A DNA stretch of 64,000 nucleotides from Haloferax marinum (GTDB lineage Archaea > Halobacteriota > Halobacteria > Halobacteriales > Haloferacaceae): NCBI RefSeq assembly GCF_009674625.1, contig NZ_WKJQ01000001.1, positions 1,984,001 to 2,048,000 on the forward strand, read 5' to 3'. Below are positions 16,277-23,505 of the stretch, piece by piece (position 1 is the stretch's first letter; every line of letters starts with the position of its first letter). The notes below the pieces were generated by a model that saw only the letters and a program-made list of their open reading frames with translations, searched no databases and was not told where the DNA came from. Made by a program: the position numbers and the translations under genes.

Positions 16277-16678
16277 GTGTACGTCGAGACAGACTTCTTG
16301 ATTGCGCTCGTGAAGAACGAAGACTGGTTGCGCGACTCGGCACTCGAAGCGCTCCAAGAACGCGACGACATTCACACGTCGATTCTGGCCTACGCGGAAG
16401 TTCTCGTTCTCTTCTACGACCGCGAACAGTCTGAGTACGACATCGACGCCCCACGAGCGATTGCGAACCTCCTCGAACTCGTTCCGATTACCCCGAAAGA
16501 ACACGAAGATGCAGTTCTCGCGGCGGCGGCGTTCCTCGAAGAGTATCATCTGACACCGTTCGATGCACTTCACGCTGGGGTAATTGCGACGAGTGGGGAG
16601 GAAGTTCTCTCCAGTGAACAGGACTACGATACTGTTGGCCTCGACCGCACTCCCTTGGAACCCGATAGTGACGAGTGA
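16277..16678 (+). CDS. PIN-domain ribonuclease toxin (VapC-like)
   Basis: The 133-residue PIN-domain protein carries the acidic residues of the family: Asp in VETDFLIAL (residue 5), Glu in YAEVLVLF, and Asp in PFDALHAGV, with a further acidic position in SSEQDYD. VapC toxins cleave RNA, often initiator tRNA or rRNA. The start is a GTG (16277) three nucleotides after the antitoxin stop. Downstream lies the right-type end E, with no other gene inside the cassette. Confidence 0.87.
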   Translation: MYVETDFLIALVKNEDWLRDSALEALQERDDIHTSILAYAEVLVLFYDREQSEYDIDAPRAIANLLELVPITPKEHEDAVLAAAAFLEEYHLTPFDALHAGVIATSGEEVLSSEQDYDTVGLDRTPLEPDSDE

Positions 16679-17213
16679 GATTTAGCTATTGAGTGTCCAA
16701 ACGACCGCTTGTGTGTTTGAATCCCCGAAACCGATAGCTTGTGATGGCCTGTGTCACAGCGCGTGACGAAATCGACCCGCAGGAAAATCTGCAGATTCGA
16801 CGGTTAGAGCGCTCAATCTTTGGTTCTGAAGCTCTCCAGAAATGTACGGACCCGACGGGCTTTCGTGTGAGGGACGAACGGGGTCTAGATTTCAGGAGAC
16901 TGAGGATCTGTATGGCGCATTTTCAACGAGGTCGGTAGACTGTATTTTTGGACTCAGTTCGTTCGATATCTGAATGTTGGTATTTGACCTCTTGACGAGA
17001 ATGGCTCGTTGTCAAATCACCTCCTTACTAGTTGACAAGGAGACTCGCACGCTACTGCTTGTTCAACTTTTTAAAATGGTTTTCACAAATACTGGCCTCG
17101 ATGACTGCAATTCCAAATTCTCCGGGTTGCCCTGTACATGCTGCGCTTCATTCCCCCCATCCCTGATCACATCCAGAGTAAGATATTACTGGGACGAAAC
17201 GAGGATTCAAACA
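16679..17213. other. Intergenic stretch with right-type end E
   Basis: No gene is supported. It contains the right-type tRNA-derived end (16753-16859) and then about 350 nt of relatively AT-rich DNA before the nuclease gene. A reading frame can be extended upstream of 17214, but its composition is unlike the nuclease and it lacks a good start. Confidence 0.6.
16753..16859 (+). repeat. tRNA-Arg 3'-end repeat, right-type copy E
   Basis: The core acggacccgacggg is at 16846-16859. The 107-nt block ending at the core aligns with the block at 19150-19255: both begin with an inverted repeat GTCAC-N5-GTGAC. The last 52 nt match at about 43 positions, including tctttggttct and tccagaa. It closes the VapBC cassette. 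Confidence 0.82.
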
Positions 17214-18143
17214 ATGGGTATCGGGGTCACGGATTTCATCGCTCTTTCTGATGTACGCAGAGAACTTGATTCAGAATACCCGAACCAAGGGCCTGATGTT
17301 ACGGAAGAGCTCCGCGTAGAACACGAAGAACACGACTACACGGTCCTCGGGACTGTTTTTGACTACCTCTGCCATTTCTGGCTCGAACACCGTTGTGAGA
17401 AGACTTACAAACCGAAAAAGTCGCTTGACACTACTATCGCAAGAGCGGAATGGGCTAAGCAGAATTTGCCTACTGAAGACGAGGATTACGAAGATCCACA
17501 TCTTCGAGCAAAGCGAAAGAAAGACGCCTTCGTTCAGACGGGAATGAACGCTGCAGATGCCGTTGATGCAGCTCTGATATTCGCAGGTAAAAACCTCGAC
17601 ATAGGGGAAGGTGGTGAGAAGATTACTGCGAGTTCGTTTGAGGAATCAATTGTAACCGAGTTACAGGACCTCTTTCATATCTTCCGTGGACAGGACGAAT
17701 TTGACGGCGAAATGGCTATCATCAGCCCAGACTTCGGGACTCACTCGTACATTCTTGAGGGAGAAGGTGACTTCATTGTTGACGGCACGCTCATCGACGT
17801 TAAAACGACCGAGTCCCCGTCATTCAAACCCAGTTACTGGAGACAATTACTTTCCTACTATATCCTGAACGACATACACCGCGAAATGGTCGGTGATTCT
17901 GGCGAAATCCCCTATCCAGAACTCGAGAGAGTTGGCATCTACTTTGCTCGATATGGTGTTAGTAAGATAATCAATGTTGACGACATCATCAATTCGAGAG
18001 AAGAATTTGAACGCTTCCGGGCATGGTTCGTTGATCGGGCCATCGAAGAGAACCACGATGGGAGAATAAACTACGACGACGTCCGGGAAATGCTCACCGA
18101 TCCATATGACTTCGAGCGCCAGCGTTCGCTATTTGACTTCTAA
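17214..18143 (+). CDS. PD-(D/E)XK superfamily nuclease-like protein
   Basis: In this 309-residue protein the segment GEGDFIVDGTLIDVKTTE (near residues 184-201) fits the restriction-fold core: an Asp after a hydrophobic strand, then D-x-K on the next strand, followed by a helix with QLLSYYIL. The rest has no recognised domain. The start at ATG 17214 is where compositional and sequence coherence begins. The gene is more AT-rich than the core chromosome and lies alone between a right-type end (16859) and a left-type end (18290). A defence or mobile-element role is inferred, not shown. Confidence 0.7.
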   Translation: MGIGVTDFIALSDVRRELDSEYPNQGPDVTEELRVEHEEHDYTVLGTVFDYLCHFWLEHRCEKTYKPKKSLDTTIARAEWAKQNLPTEDEDYEDPHLRAKRKKDAFVQTGMNAADAVDAALIFAGKNLDIGEGGEKITASSFEESIVTELQDLFHIFRGQDEFDGEMAIISPDFGTHSYILEGEGDFIVDGTLIDVKTTESPSFKPSYWRQLLSYYILNDIHREMVGDSGEIPYPELERVGIYFARYGVSKIINVDDIINSREEFERFRAWFVDRAIEENHDGRINYDDVREMLTDPYDFERQRSLFDF

Positions 18144-18289
18144 TAACGGTTGACCTCTTCAAATCCACTCAAGTCCATGACGACGGGGAGACGTACCGCG
18201 TGGCGTGTTCAAATCGGGTGTCGAGAGGTAAAGACTATTTTATGAACGCCTCATTCTTGTTTACTGAATCCAAGACGTGCTGTGACAGA

Positions 18290-18358
18290 ACGGACCCGAC
18301 GGGAATGCGTCATCGAGTGTGACGAATCTGTATTAATCGGCGCGTTGTCTGGCGATTA
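18290..18358 (+). repeat. tRNA-Arg 3'-end repeat, left-type copy C
   Basis: The core acggacccgacggga (18290-18304) is followed by the conserved left arm ending tgtctggcgatta. The sequence before the core differs from copies A and B, showing that only core plus right-hand arm is shared. It opens the PemK cassette. Confidence 0.87.
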
Positions 18359-18375
18359 GCGACTCTCAGTTCTGG

Positions 18376-18705
18376 CTACTTCAGATACCCTTCGACGTGC
18401 TCGACGACGCGGTCGACAAACGTCTCTTCGAGACGCCCCTGCCACGCCACGAAGTCCTCTTTCCGAGGTGAGTGAACTGCCCACGGAGAGACGAACGAGT
18501 CGCGTGGAACACCACCGACTTCCCACAGGTCATCGGTGAGCGGGAGCGAGTCCTCGTACTGCTTAGTCGAGATGGCGACCGCAATGTACTGCTGGTCACC
18601 GAACGGGTGGGAGTCGTTGTTGACGATGAGCCAAGGTCGTTGTCTGTCGTCGCCGAGTTTGAACGGGTCAGAACTTCGGACGACATCACCACGCCTCGGT
18701 TGCAT
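18376..18705 (-). CDS. PemK/MazF-type endoribonuclease toxin
   Basis: This 109-residue protein has the MazF-like opening RRGDVVRSSDPF, then RQRPWLIVNNDSHPFG and AVAISTK, matching the family beta-barrel. MazF-type toxins cut mRNA at short sequence motifs. The ATG directly abuts the stop of the upstream HTH gene (TAGATG), so the pair is translated together with the antitoxin first. The C-terminus (WQGRLEETFVDRVVEHVEGY) is kept in the decayed copy at 3749-4078. Confidence 0.88.
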   Translation of the reverse strand: MQPRRGDVVRSSDPFKLGDDRQRPWLIVNNDSHPFGDQQYIAVAISTKQYEDSLPLTDDLWEVGGVPRDSFVSPWAVHSPRKEDFVAWQGRLEETFVDRVVEHVEGYLK

Positions 18706-19077
18706 CTACTGCGTGTCCTCGTCTCGTTCGCTCGGATGCGGTGTCTCTGGGGCTACCGAGTCCCATTCGTCGGCGTCGATGCCGCCGTCTTCGTCGTCCA
18801 GTCTGTCGGTCGTGGTGTGGAGGTCGTACGCGGCGGCGACGCGTTCGTCGTCGTCCGTGATTGCCCAGAACTCTCCCTTGTGGCGAACGAGGCTTCGGGC
18901 CTTGAGTCGAGAGAGTGCAGTCCCGACAGTGTTCGGGTCTTCACTGATTGCTGTCGCAATCTCGGAACGGGTGAACGCTTGGTCGCTGTGTGTGTAGAGA
19001 TACGTGACCACCTGTTCGGGAACGCTCGGTCCTCGTGGGAGGTCACCGGACTCGAAGTCGTCGATGCTCACGGGCAT
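18706..19077 (-). CDS. Winged-helix protein, likely antitoxin of the PemK pair
   Basis: This 123-residue protein has a winged-helix core in residues 16-75 (VPEQVVTYLYTHSDQAF, then TRSEIATAISEDPNTVGTAL and RHKGEFWAI), MarR-like. An acidic C-terminal tail (DEDGGIDADEW) is the sort of disordered segment that blocks a toxin. The ATG at 19077 is preferred to an upstream start at 19134, which would add a non-homologous extension. Together with the toxin it fills the interval between the ends at 18290 and 19255. Its antitoxin role is inferred from arrangement. Confidence 0.75.
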   Translation of the reverse strand: MPVSIDDFESGDLPRGPSVPEQVVTYLYTHSDQAFTRSEIATAISEDPNTVGTALSRLKARSLVRHKGEFWAITDDDERVAAAYDLHTTTDRLDDEDGGIDADEWDSVAPETPHPSERDEDTQ

Positions 19078-19149
19078 ACTGCGAAATAGATGTGCTGATG
19101 TAATGAGTGTACTGCTGTACTTTACGTGCTGCACGTCGTCGGTGAATCC

Positions 19150-19255
19150 GTCACGCCACGTGACGGACTCTGATAGTGGGAAGATGTACGATTCGGGGGC
19201 TACAGCGGTCGCTCTTTGGTTCTAAACCGTTCCAGAAGTATACGGACCCGACGGG
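19150..19255 (+). repeat. tRNA-Arg 3'-end repeat, right-type copy F
   Basis: The core is at 19242-19255, preceded by the same block as copy E (106 versus 107 nt), which opens with a GTCAC-N5-GTGAC inverted repeat extended here to CCGTCAC/GTGACGG. After the core, cacacg and cgtgtg form another 6-bp inverted repeat, and the sequence realigns with the left-type arm (cgtgtgacgaa). The recombinase gene starts 97 nt later. Confidence 0.82.
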
Positions 19256-19352
19256 CACACGTAATGCCGTGTGACGAAACCCAGATACCCGACCCTGAAC
19301 CCTACGCAGAGGCACTCTCTCTGGTGATATCACACCCACAAGAGAGCACGCT

Positions 19353-20384
19353 ATGCACTTCGAGTTAGAGCCGATTACCCCAGAAGACGCCGTCGAATCG
19401 TACCTGGAAGAGAAACAATCAGAGTTTGCGGAAGCAACACTCCGCTCTCAACAATCCCGACTCAACCACTTTCTGGAGTGGTGTCGCAACGAAGATCTCA
19501 CGCATCTCAACCCTCTAACGGGACGCGACCTTCATCGATACCGTCTATGGCGTCGAGAAGATGGTGACCTCGCACCCGCGAGTGAGAAAACACAGATGGA
19601 CACCACCCGGGTGTTCATTCGATGGTGCGAATCGATCGATGCCGTTCACACCGATCTTTCGACGAAAGTCATCTCACTCAGTCTGAGTATCGGAGAGAAC
19701 TCACGTGACGTGATGGTGACCGCCGAGGCTGCTGAAGAGATCCTAGACTATCTCAGTACATACGAGTATGCGTCTGAACGGCATGTCTGCTTTCGATTGA
19801 TGTGGCGAGCGGCCCTCCGTCGAGGCGCAGTCGTCGCGCTCGACGTCGAGGATTACGATTCGAACAATCAGTCGCTGGAAGTGAAACATCGTCCTGAGAC
19901 GGGCACCCCACTGAAGAACAAGCAACGCGGTGAGCGGTTCATCGCCTTGTCTGACGAGACGTGTTCGGTGTTGGATGCGTGGATTGGTGATTGCCGCCCT
20001 TCTACAACGGATGAGAATGGCAGAGACCCCTTGCTTTCCACTCCACAGGGACGAGCCCATCCGACGACAATTCAGACGTACATCTATTCGGTGACGAAGC
20101 CGTGTCTGACCACTGGGGAGTGTCCGCATGGCCGTGCGGTTGAGGAGTGCAAGCCAGCGACTGACCGGACCCACGCATCGAAGTGTCCGTCACCGGTGTC
20201 TCCTCATGCGCTTCGTCGGGGTGCAATCACCTACTGGCTCTCGTCTGATATGCCTGAACCGGTCGTGAGTGACCGGGCCAATGTCTCTTCAGAGATTCTG
20301 AAGACACACTATGATCGCCGGTCCAAACAGGAGAAGATGGGGCAGCGTAGGGGCTATCTCGACAATATTCAACGGTCTTGTTGA
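19353..20384 (+). CDS. Tyrosine recombinase/integrase (haloarchaeal phage-integrase type)
   Basis: This 343-residue protein has a SAM-like N-terminal core-binding domain (residues 10-105: EEKQSEFAEATLRSQQSRL) and a catalytic domain. Visible catalytic elements are Arg in WRAALRRGAVVAL, Lys in LKNKQRGERFIAL, H-x-x-R in SPHALRRGA, and the nucleophile Tyr in KTHYDRRS. A Cys/His insertion (TTGECPHGRAVEEC to SKCPSPV) before the HxxR motif is typical of haloarchaeal integrases and may bind zinc. It follows a tRNA-like core by 97 nt, the usual int-att spacing, so this enzyme probably recombines the tRNA-Arg 3'-end sites. Confidence 0.9.
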   Translation: MHFELEPITPEDAVESYLEEKQSEFAEATLRSQQSRLNHFLEWCRNEDLTHLNPLTGRDLHRYRLWRREDGDLAPASEKTQMDTTRVFIRWCESIDAVHTDLSTKVISLSLSIGENSRDVMVTAEAAEEILDYLSTYEYASERHVCFRLMWRAALRRGAVVALDVEDYDSNNQSLEVKHRPETGTPLKNKQRGERFIALSDETCSVLDAWIGDCRPSTTDENGRDPLLSTPQGRAHPTTIQTYIYSVTKPCLTTGECPHGRAVEECKPATDRTHASKCPSPVSPHALRRGAITYWLSSDMPEPVVSDRANVSSEILKTHYDRRSKQEKMGQRRGYLDNIQRSC

Positions 20385-20717
20385 AACCTATTGATTCGAC
20401 ATTTCCCGACTGCAAGGCCGGTGAGAAGCTGTGCAAACATACCATCGGCGCTCCTGTCTGTCGTCAGGTGTGTGAAACGAGCCGTGCCGAATACAGGGCG
20501 CGAATCGGTCACGGTCTACGGGGGGTTCCTGAGTGTTCTCGGGGTGTCAGAGCGTATCCCACGAGTACTGCGTGCAGTAGTTGAGACTGCCTGTCTCAAT
20601 GCATACGGCCGACGCAGTTTGATATTCCACTCAAACACTACTTCGCGCGTCCCTCCCTCGGATATCAGGGCTGGGACAGGCATAACCGTCCAGCGACCCT
20701 CTGACTAAAGAGTCACA
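20385..20717. other. Intergenic stretch downstream of the integrase
   Basis: No gene is supported. It contains one clean hairpin (ttgagac, spacer, gtctcaa; 20581-20599) that could end transcription. GC content rises after it, and the CBS protein that follows has more typical chromosomal codon use. Confidence 0.5.
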
Positions 20718-21926
20718 ATGGATATCTCTGAGATACTCTCCCCGAAATTCACGGAGTTCGATATCGGTACACCGCTCTCGAAGGTCGCCGGAGCGTTCGA
20801 GAATCAGGAACTCGATGCGGTCATCGTAACGGACGGCGACGAGTATCGCGGAGTCGTCAGCCGCCGACAGCTAGCTTCTTCGTCCAACCAGCCCTCGGCA
20901 AAGGTCGGCTCACAGGTACAGCACGTCCCGACGGTCGACCGTACCGAAGATGTCCGCGAAGTCGCACGGCTCATGATCGGTAGCGACGCCAAGACGCTCC
21001 CCGTACTCCGCGATGACCGTGTCGTCGGTGTGGTGACTGGCGATGCCGTCCTCGAAGCTGTCCGGCCGTTCCTCGACGCGGTGACTGTCGACGACGCGTA
21101 CACGGCAGAATTGGTCAGTGCGACCCCTGAAACCACGATCGGGCAAGCGCTCAATCTGCTTCGAGAAGCCGGAATCGCCCATCTCCCGGTCGTCGACGGG
21201 GACGACCTCGTGGGCATGTTGAGCCTGTACGATGTCGTCGAGTTCACGACGCGGGGCGGCAGCAAGAGCCAGGGAGGGTCGTCGGGTGGCTCCGGTGGTC
21301 GCGGCGGTCGCGGACAGAATCGTGGCGGGTTCGGGGCGCGCGAGGGTGATTCCGACCGAATGCTCGATCTGCCGGTACGGAACCTGATGTCCGATACCGT
21401 CGCGACGGTCGAGCGGAGCGCTCCGCTCGACGAGGCCGTCGAGGCGATGTTCGAGCGGGAGATCTCGTCGCTCGTCGTCACGGCCGAGGGGACCGGTGAC
21501 CCGGTCGGTATCATCACGAAGACGGACGTCATCGAGGCGCTCACCTGGGAGCGCGACGACCGGAACGCCGTCCAGGTGTTCGGCCTCGAGCTGCTGGAGG
21601 GGATGGACTACGACGATGTCTCCGCGTTGATCGAGAGTGTCGCCTCGAAGTACGGTGAGATGACCGTGATCAAGGCCAGTATCGAACTGCAGGAGCACAA
21701 GGAGCAAAATCGGGGTGTGCCGCTGGTGCTGGCACGGATTCGACTGGTCACCGACCGCGGCTACTTCACGGCCGATGGCGAAGGATACGGCGCGACGCAC
21801 GCACTCCGTCTTGCCGCGAACGCAGTTGAACGCCAGCTGCTCAAGGGGAAGACCTACGGTGACTCGAAGAAGCATCCCGACACTGACGAGCAGGCACAGC
21901 TCTATGGCTGGTGGCTTGGCGGGTAA
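20718..21926 (+). CDS. Four-CBS-domain protein with HPF/S30AE-like C-terminal domain
   Basis: The 402-residue protein has CBS motifs at about residues 1-55, 65-115, 125-175 (HLPVVDGDDLVGMLSLYDVV) and 218-275, with a Gly/Arg-rich linker (residues 182-206) between the third and fourth. The last 100 residues (ARIRLVTDRGYFTADGEGYG, then ATHALRLAANAVERQLL) resemble the strand-helix end of ribosome hibernation factors. CBS pairs bind adenosine nucleotides, so ribosome inactivation controlled by energy charge is an attractive inference. CBS proteins are known to act as ribosome dormancy factors in other archaea. It seems to be transcribed alone. Confidence 0.8.
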   Translation: MDISEILSPKFTEFDIGTPLSKVAGAFENQELDAVIVTDGDEYRGVVSRRQLASSSNQPSAKVGSQVQHVPTVDRTEDVREVARLMIGSDAKTLPVLRDDRVVGVVTGDAVLEAVRPFLDAVTVDDAYTAELVSATPETTIGQALNLLREAGIAHLPVVDGDDLVGMLSLYDVVEFTTRGGSKSQGGSSGGSGGRGGRGQNRGGFGAREGDSDRMLDLPVRNLMSDTVATVERSAPLDEAVEAMFEREISSLVVTAEGTGDPVGIITKTDVIEALTWERDDRNAVQVFGLELLEGMDYDDVSALIESVASKYGEMTVIKASIELQEHKEQNRGVPLVLARIRLVTDRGYFTADGEGYGATHALRLAANAVERQLLKGKTYGDSKKHPDTDEQAQLYGWWLGG

Positions 21927-21996
21927 TCGGATCGATGTTTACAACCAGATGAGTACCCGTTCTGGCTGGCACTCTCGCAGAGATGCAAGGAGAATG

Positions 21997-22016
21997 CCCA
22001 CGACTTCAGTCGTGGG
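21997..22016. mobile_element. IS200/IS605-type end hairpin, solo remnant
   Basis: A perfect palindrome with 8-bp arms around a 4-nt loop (cccacgac, ttca, gtcgtggg) is of the type at the right end of IS200/IS605 and TnpB-only elements in haloarchaea. No TnpA or TnpB gene is present nearby, so this would be a leftover or unrelated hairpin; it may now serve as a terminator after the CBS gene. Confidence 0.5.
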
Positions 22017-22137
22017 TAACTTGAACGAGCTCTTGGTGCTCGAAGTGGTTGGTATCTCGGTGCCGTGCACTCCGCTCCGCCGACGGACACGAGTCGACGG
22101 CACCCTTGTGAGTTAACCTCTTGCACACCGAATTCGT

Positions 22138-23505
22138 ATGGGCATGGACGTAGTCGACCCGTCGACTGGCGAGCGAGTCGAATCGTACACGGAACACACC
22201 CAGTCGGAGATCGAAGCAGCGCTCGACCGGGCGAATGCAGCGTTCGAAGACTGGCGCCTCCGGCCAGTTCGGGAACGCGAAGAACTGCTTGCAGCTGCCG
22301 GTGAGGTCCTACGCGAGAACAAACGCAAGTACGCCGAAACGATGACTCGTGAGATGGGAAAACCGGTCTCGCAAGCTATCGCGGAGGTCGAAAAGTGCGC
22401 GTGGGGCTGTGATCACTACGCAGAACATGCGAGCGCGTACCTGGAACCCGAAGGACACCCCAGTCCACCGGGGGCGGCGGTCGAAACCGTCTACGAGCCA
22501 CTGGGACCAGTCCTCGCAGTTATGCCGTGGAACTTCCCGTTCTGGCAGGTGTTCAGATTCGCCGCCCCGTCGCTGACGGCGGGGAACGTCGGGCTGCTGA
22601 AACACGCCTCCAACGTCCCCGGCTGTTCGATGGCAATCGAGGAGGTGTTTCGCGAGGCTGGTTACCCCGAGGGAGTCTTCCAATCACTGTTGGTCCCGTC
22701 GGAGTTCGTCGACGAAATCCTCGCTGACGAACGCGTCCGGGCCGCGACACTGACCGGAAGTGGACCGGCCGGGAGGGCCGTCGCGTCGACAGCGGGCGAG
22801 CACCTCAAGAAGACAGTGCTGGAACTCGGCGGAAGCGACCCGTTCATCGTTCTCGACGACGCCGATATTTCGGCCGCCGCAGAGACCGGCGCGTGGGCGC
22901 GAAACCAGAACGGTGGGCAGTCCTGTATCGCAGCCAAACGTTTCATCGTTCACACGGACGTGTATCAGGCGTTCCTCGACCGGTTCACCGAGGTGGTCTC
23001 GTCACTCACGGTTGGCGATCCGATGGACGAGGAGACCGACGTCGGTCCACAGGCCCGTCAAGACCTCCTGGAGTCCCTCCACGAACAGGTAGAGGCGAGC
23101 GTCGAGGCGGGCGCACGGGTCGTCACAGGTGGTGAACCCCTCGACCGGCAGGGTGCGTACTACCCCCCGACAATCCTCGCTGATGTCCCTGAGTCCTGCC
23201 CGGCCGACAGCGAGGAGACGTTCGGACCCGTCGCCGCCGTCTACGAGGTCCCAGACGAGAACGCGGCGATCGAGAAAGCCAACGATACCGAGTTCGGTCT
23301 GGGTGCGAGCATCTGGACCGAAGACCGTGAGCGCGGCGAGCGACTCGCTCGACAGATCGACGCCGGTAACGTGTACGTGAATCAGCTAGTGAAGTCCGAC
23401 CCACGGGTCCCGTTCGGCGGGGTCAAGGAGTCTGGCTACGGCCGCGAACTCTCGAGTGCGGGCATCATGGAGTTCGTCAATCGCAAGACCGTCTGGGTGG
23501 AATAA
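22138..23505 (+). CDS. NAD(P)-dependent aldehyde dehydrogenase, succinate-semialdehyde dehydrogenase type
   Basis: In this 455-residue ALDH-fold enzyme the catalytic Cys263 sits in GGQSCIAAKRFIV, the motif of the Sad/YneI succinate-semialdehyde dehydrogenases, with general base Glu229 in LELGGSDP and PWNFPFWQ near residue 125. It would oxidise succinate semialdehyde to succinate. ATG 22138 or 22144 are both possible. Its stop codon overlaps the start of the thiamine-diphosphate enzyme by one base, implying a two-step pathway with a shared intermediate. Confidence 0.87.
   Translation: MGMDVVDPSTGERVESYTEHTQSEIEAALDRANAAFEDWRLRPVREREELLAAAGEVLRENKRKYAETMTREMGKPVSQAIAEVEKCAWGCDHYAEHASAYLEPEGHPSPPGAAVETVYEPLGPVLAVMPWNFPFWQVFRFAAPSLTAGNVGLLKHASNVPGCSMAIEEVFREAGYPEGVFQSLLVPSEFVDEILADERVRAATLTGSGPAGRAVASTAGEHLKKTVLELGGSDPFIVLDDADISAAAETGAWARNQNGGQSCIAAKRFIVHTDVYQAFLDRFTEVVSSLTVGDPMDEETDVGPQARQDLLESLHEQVEASVEAGARVVTGGEPLDRQGAYYPPTILADVPESCPADSEETFGPVAAVYEVPDENAAIEKANDTEFGLGASIWTEDRERGERLARQIDAGNVYVNQLVKSDPRVPFGGVKESGYGRELSSAGIMEFVNRKTVWVE

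Noticed and set aside
16974-17213. N-terminal extension of the nuclease gene
   Set aside because: The extended frame is Cys- and Thr-rich, unlike the acidic protein that starts at ATG 17214, and is probably non-coding.
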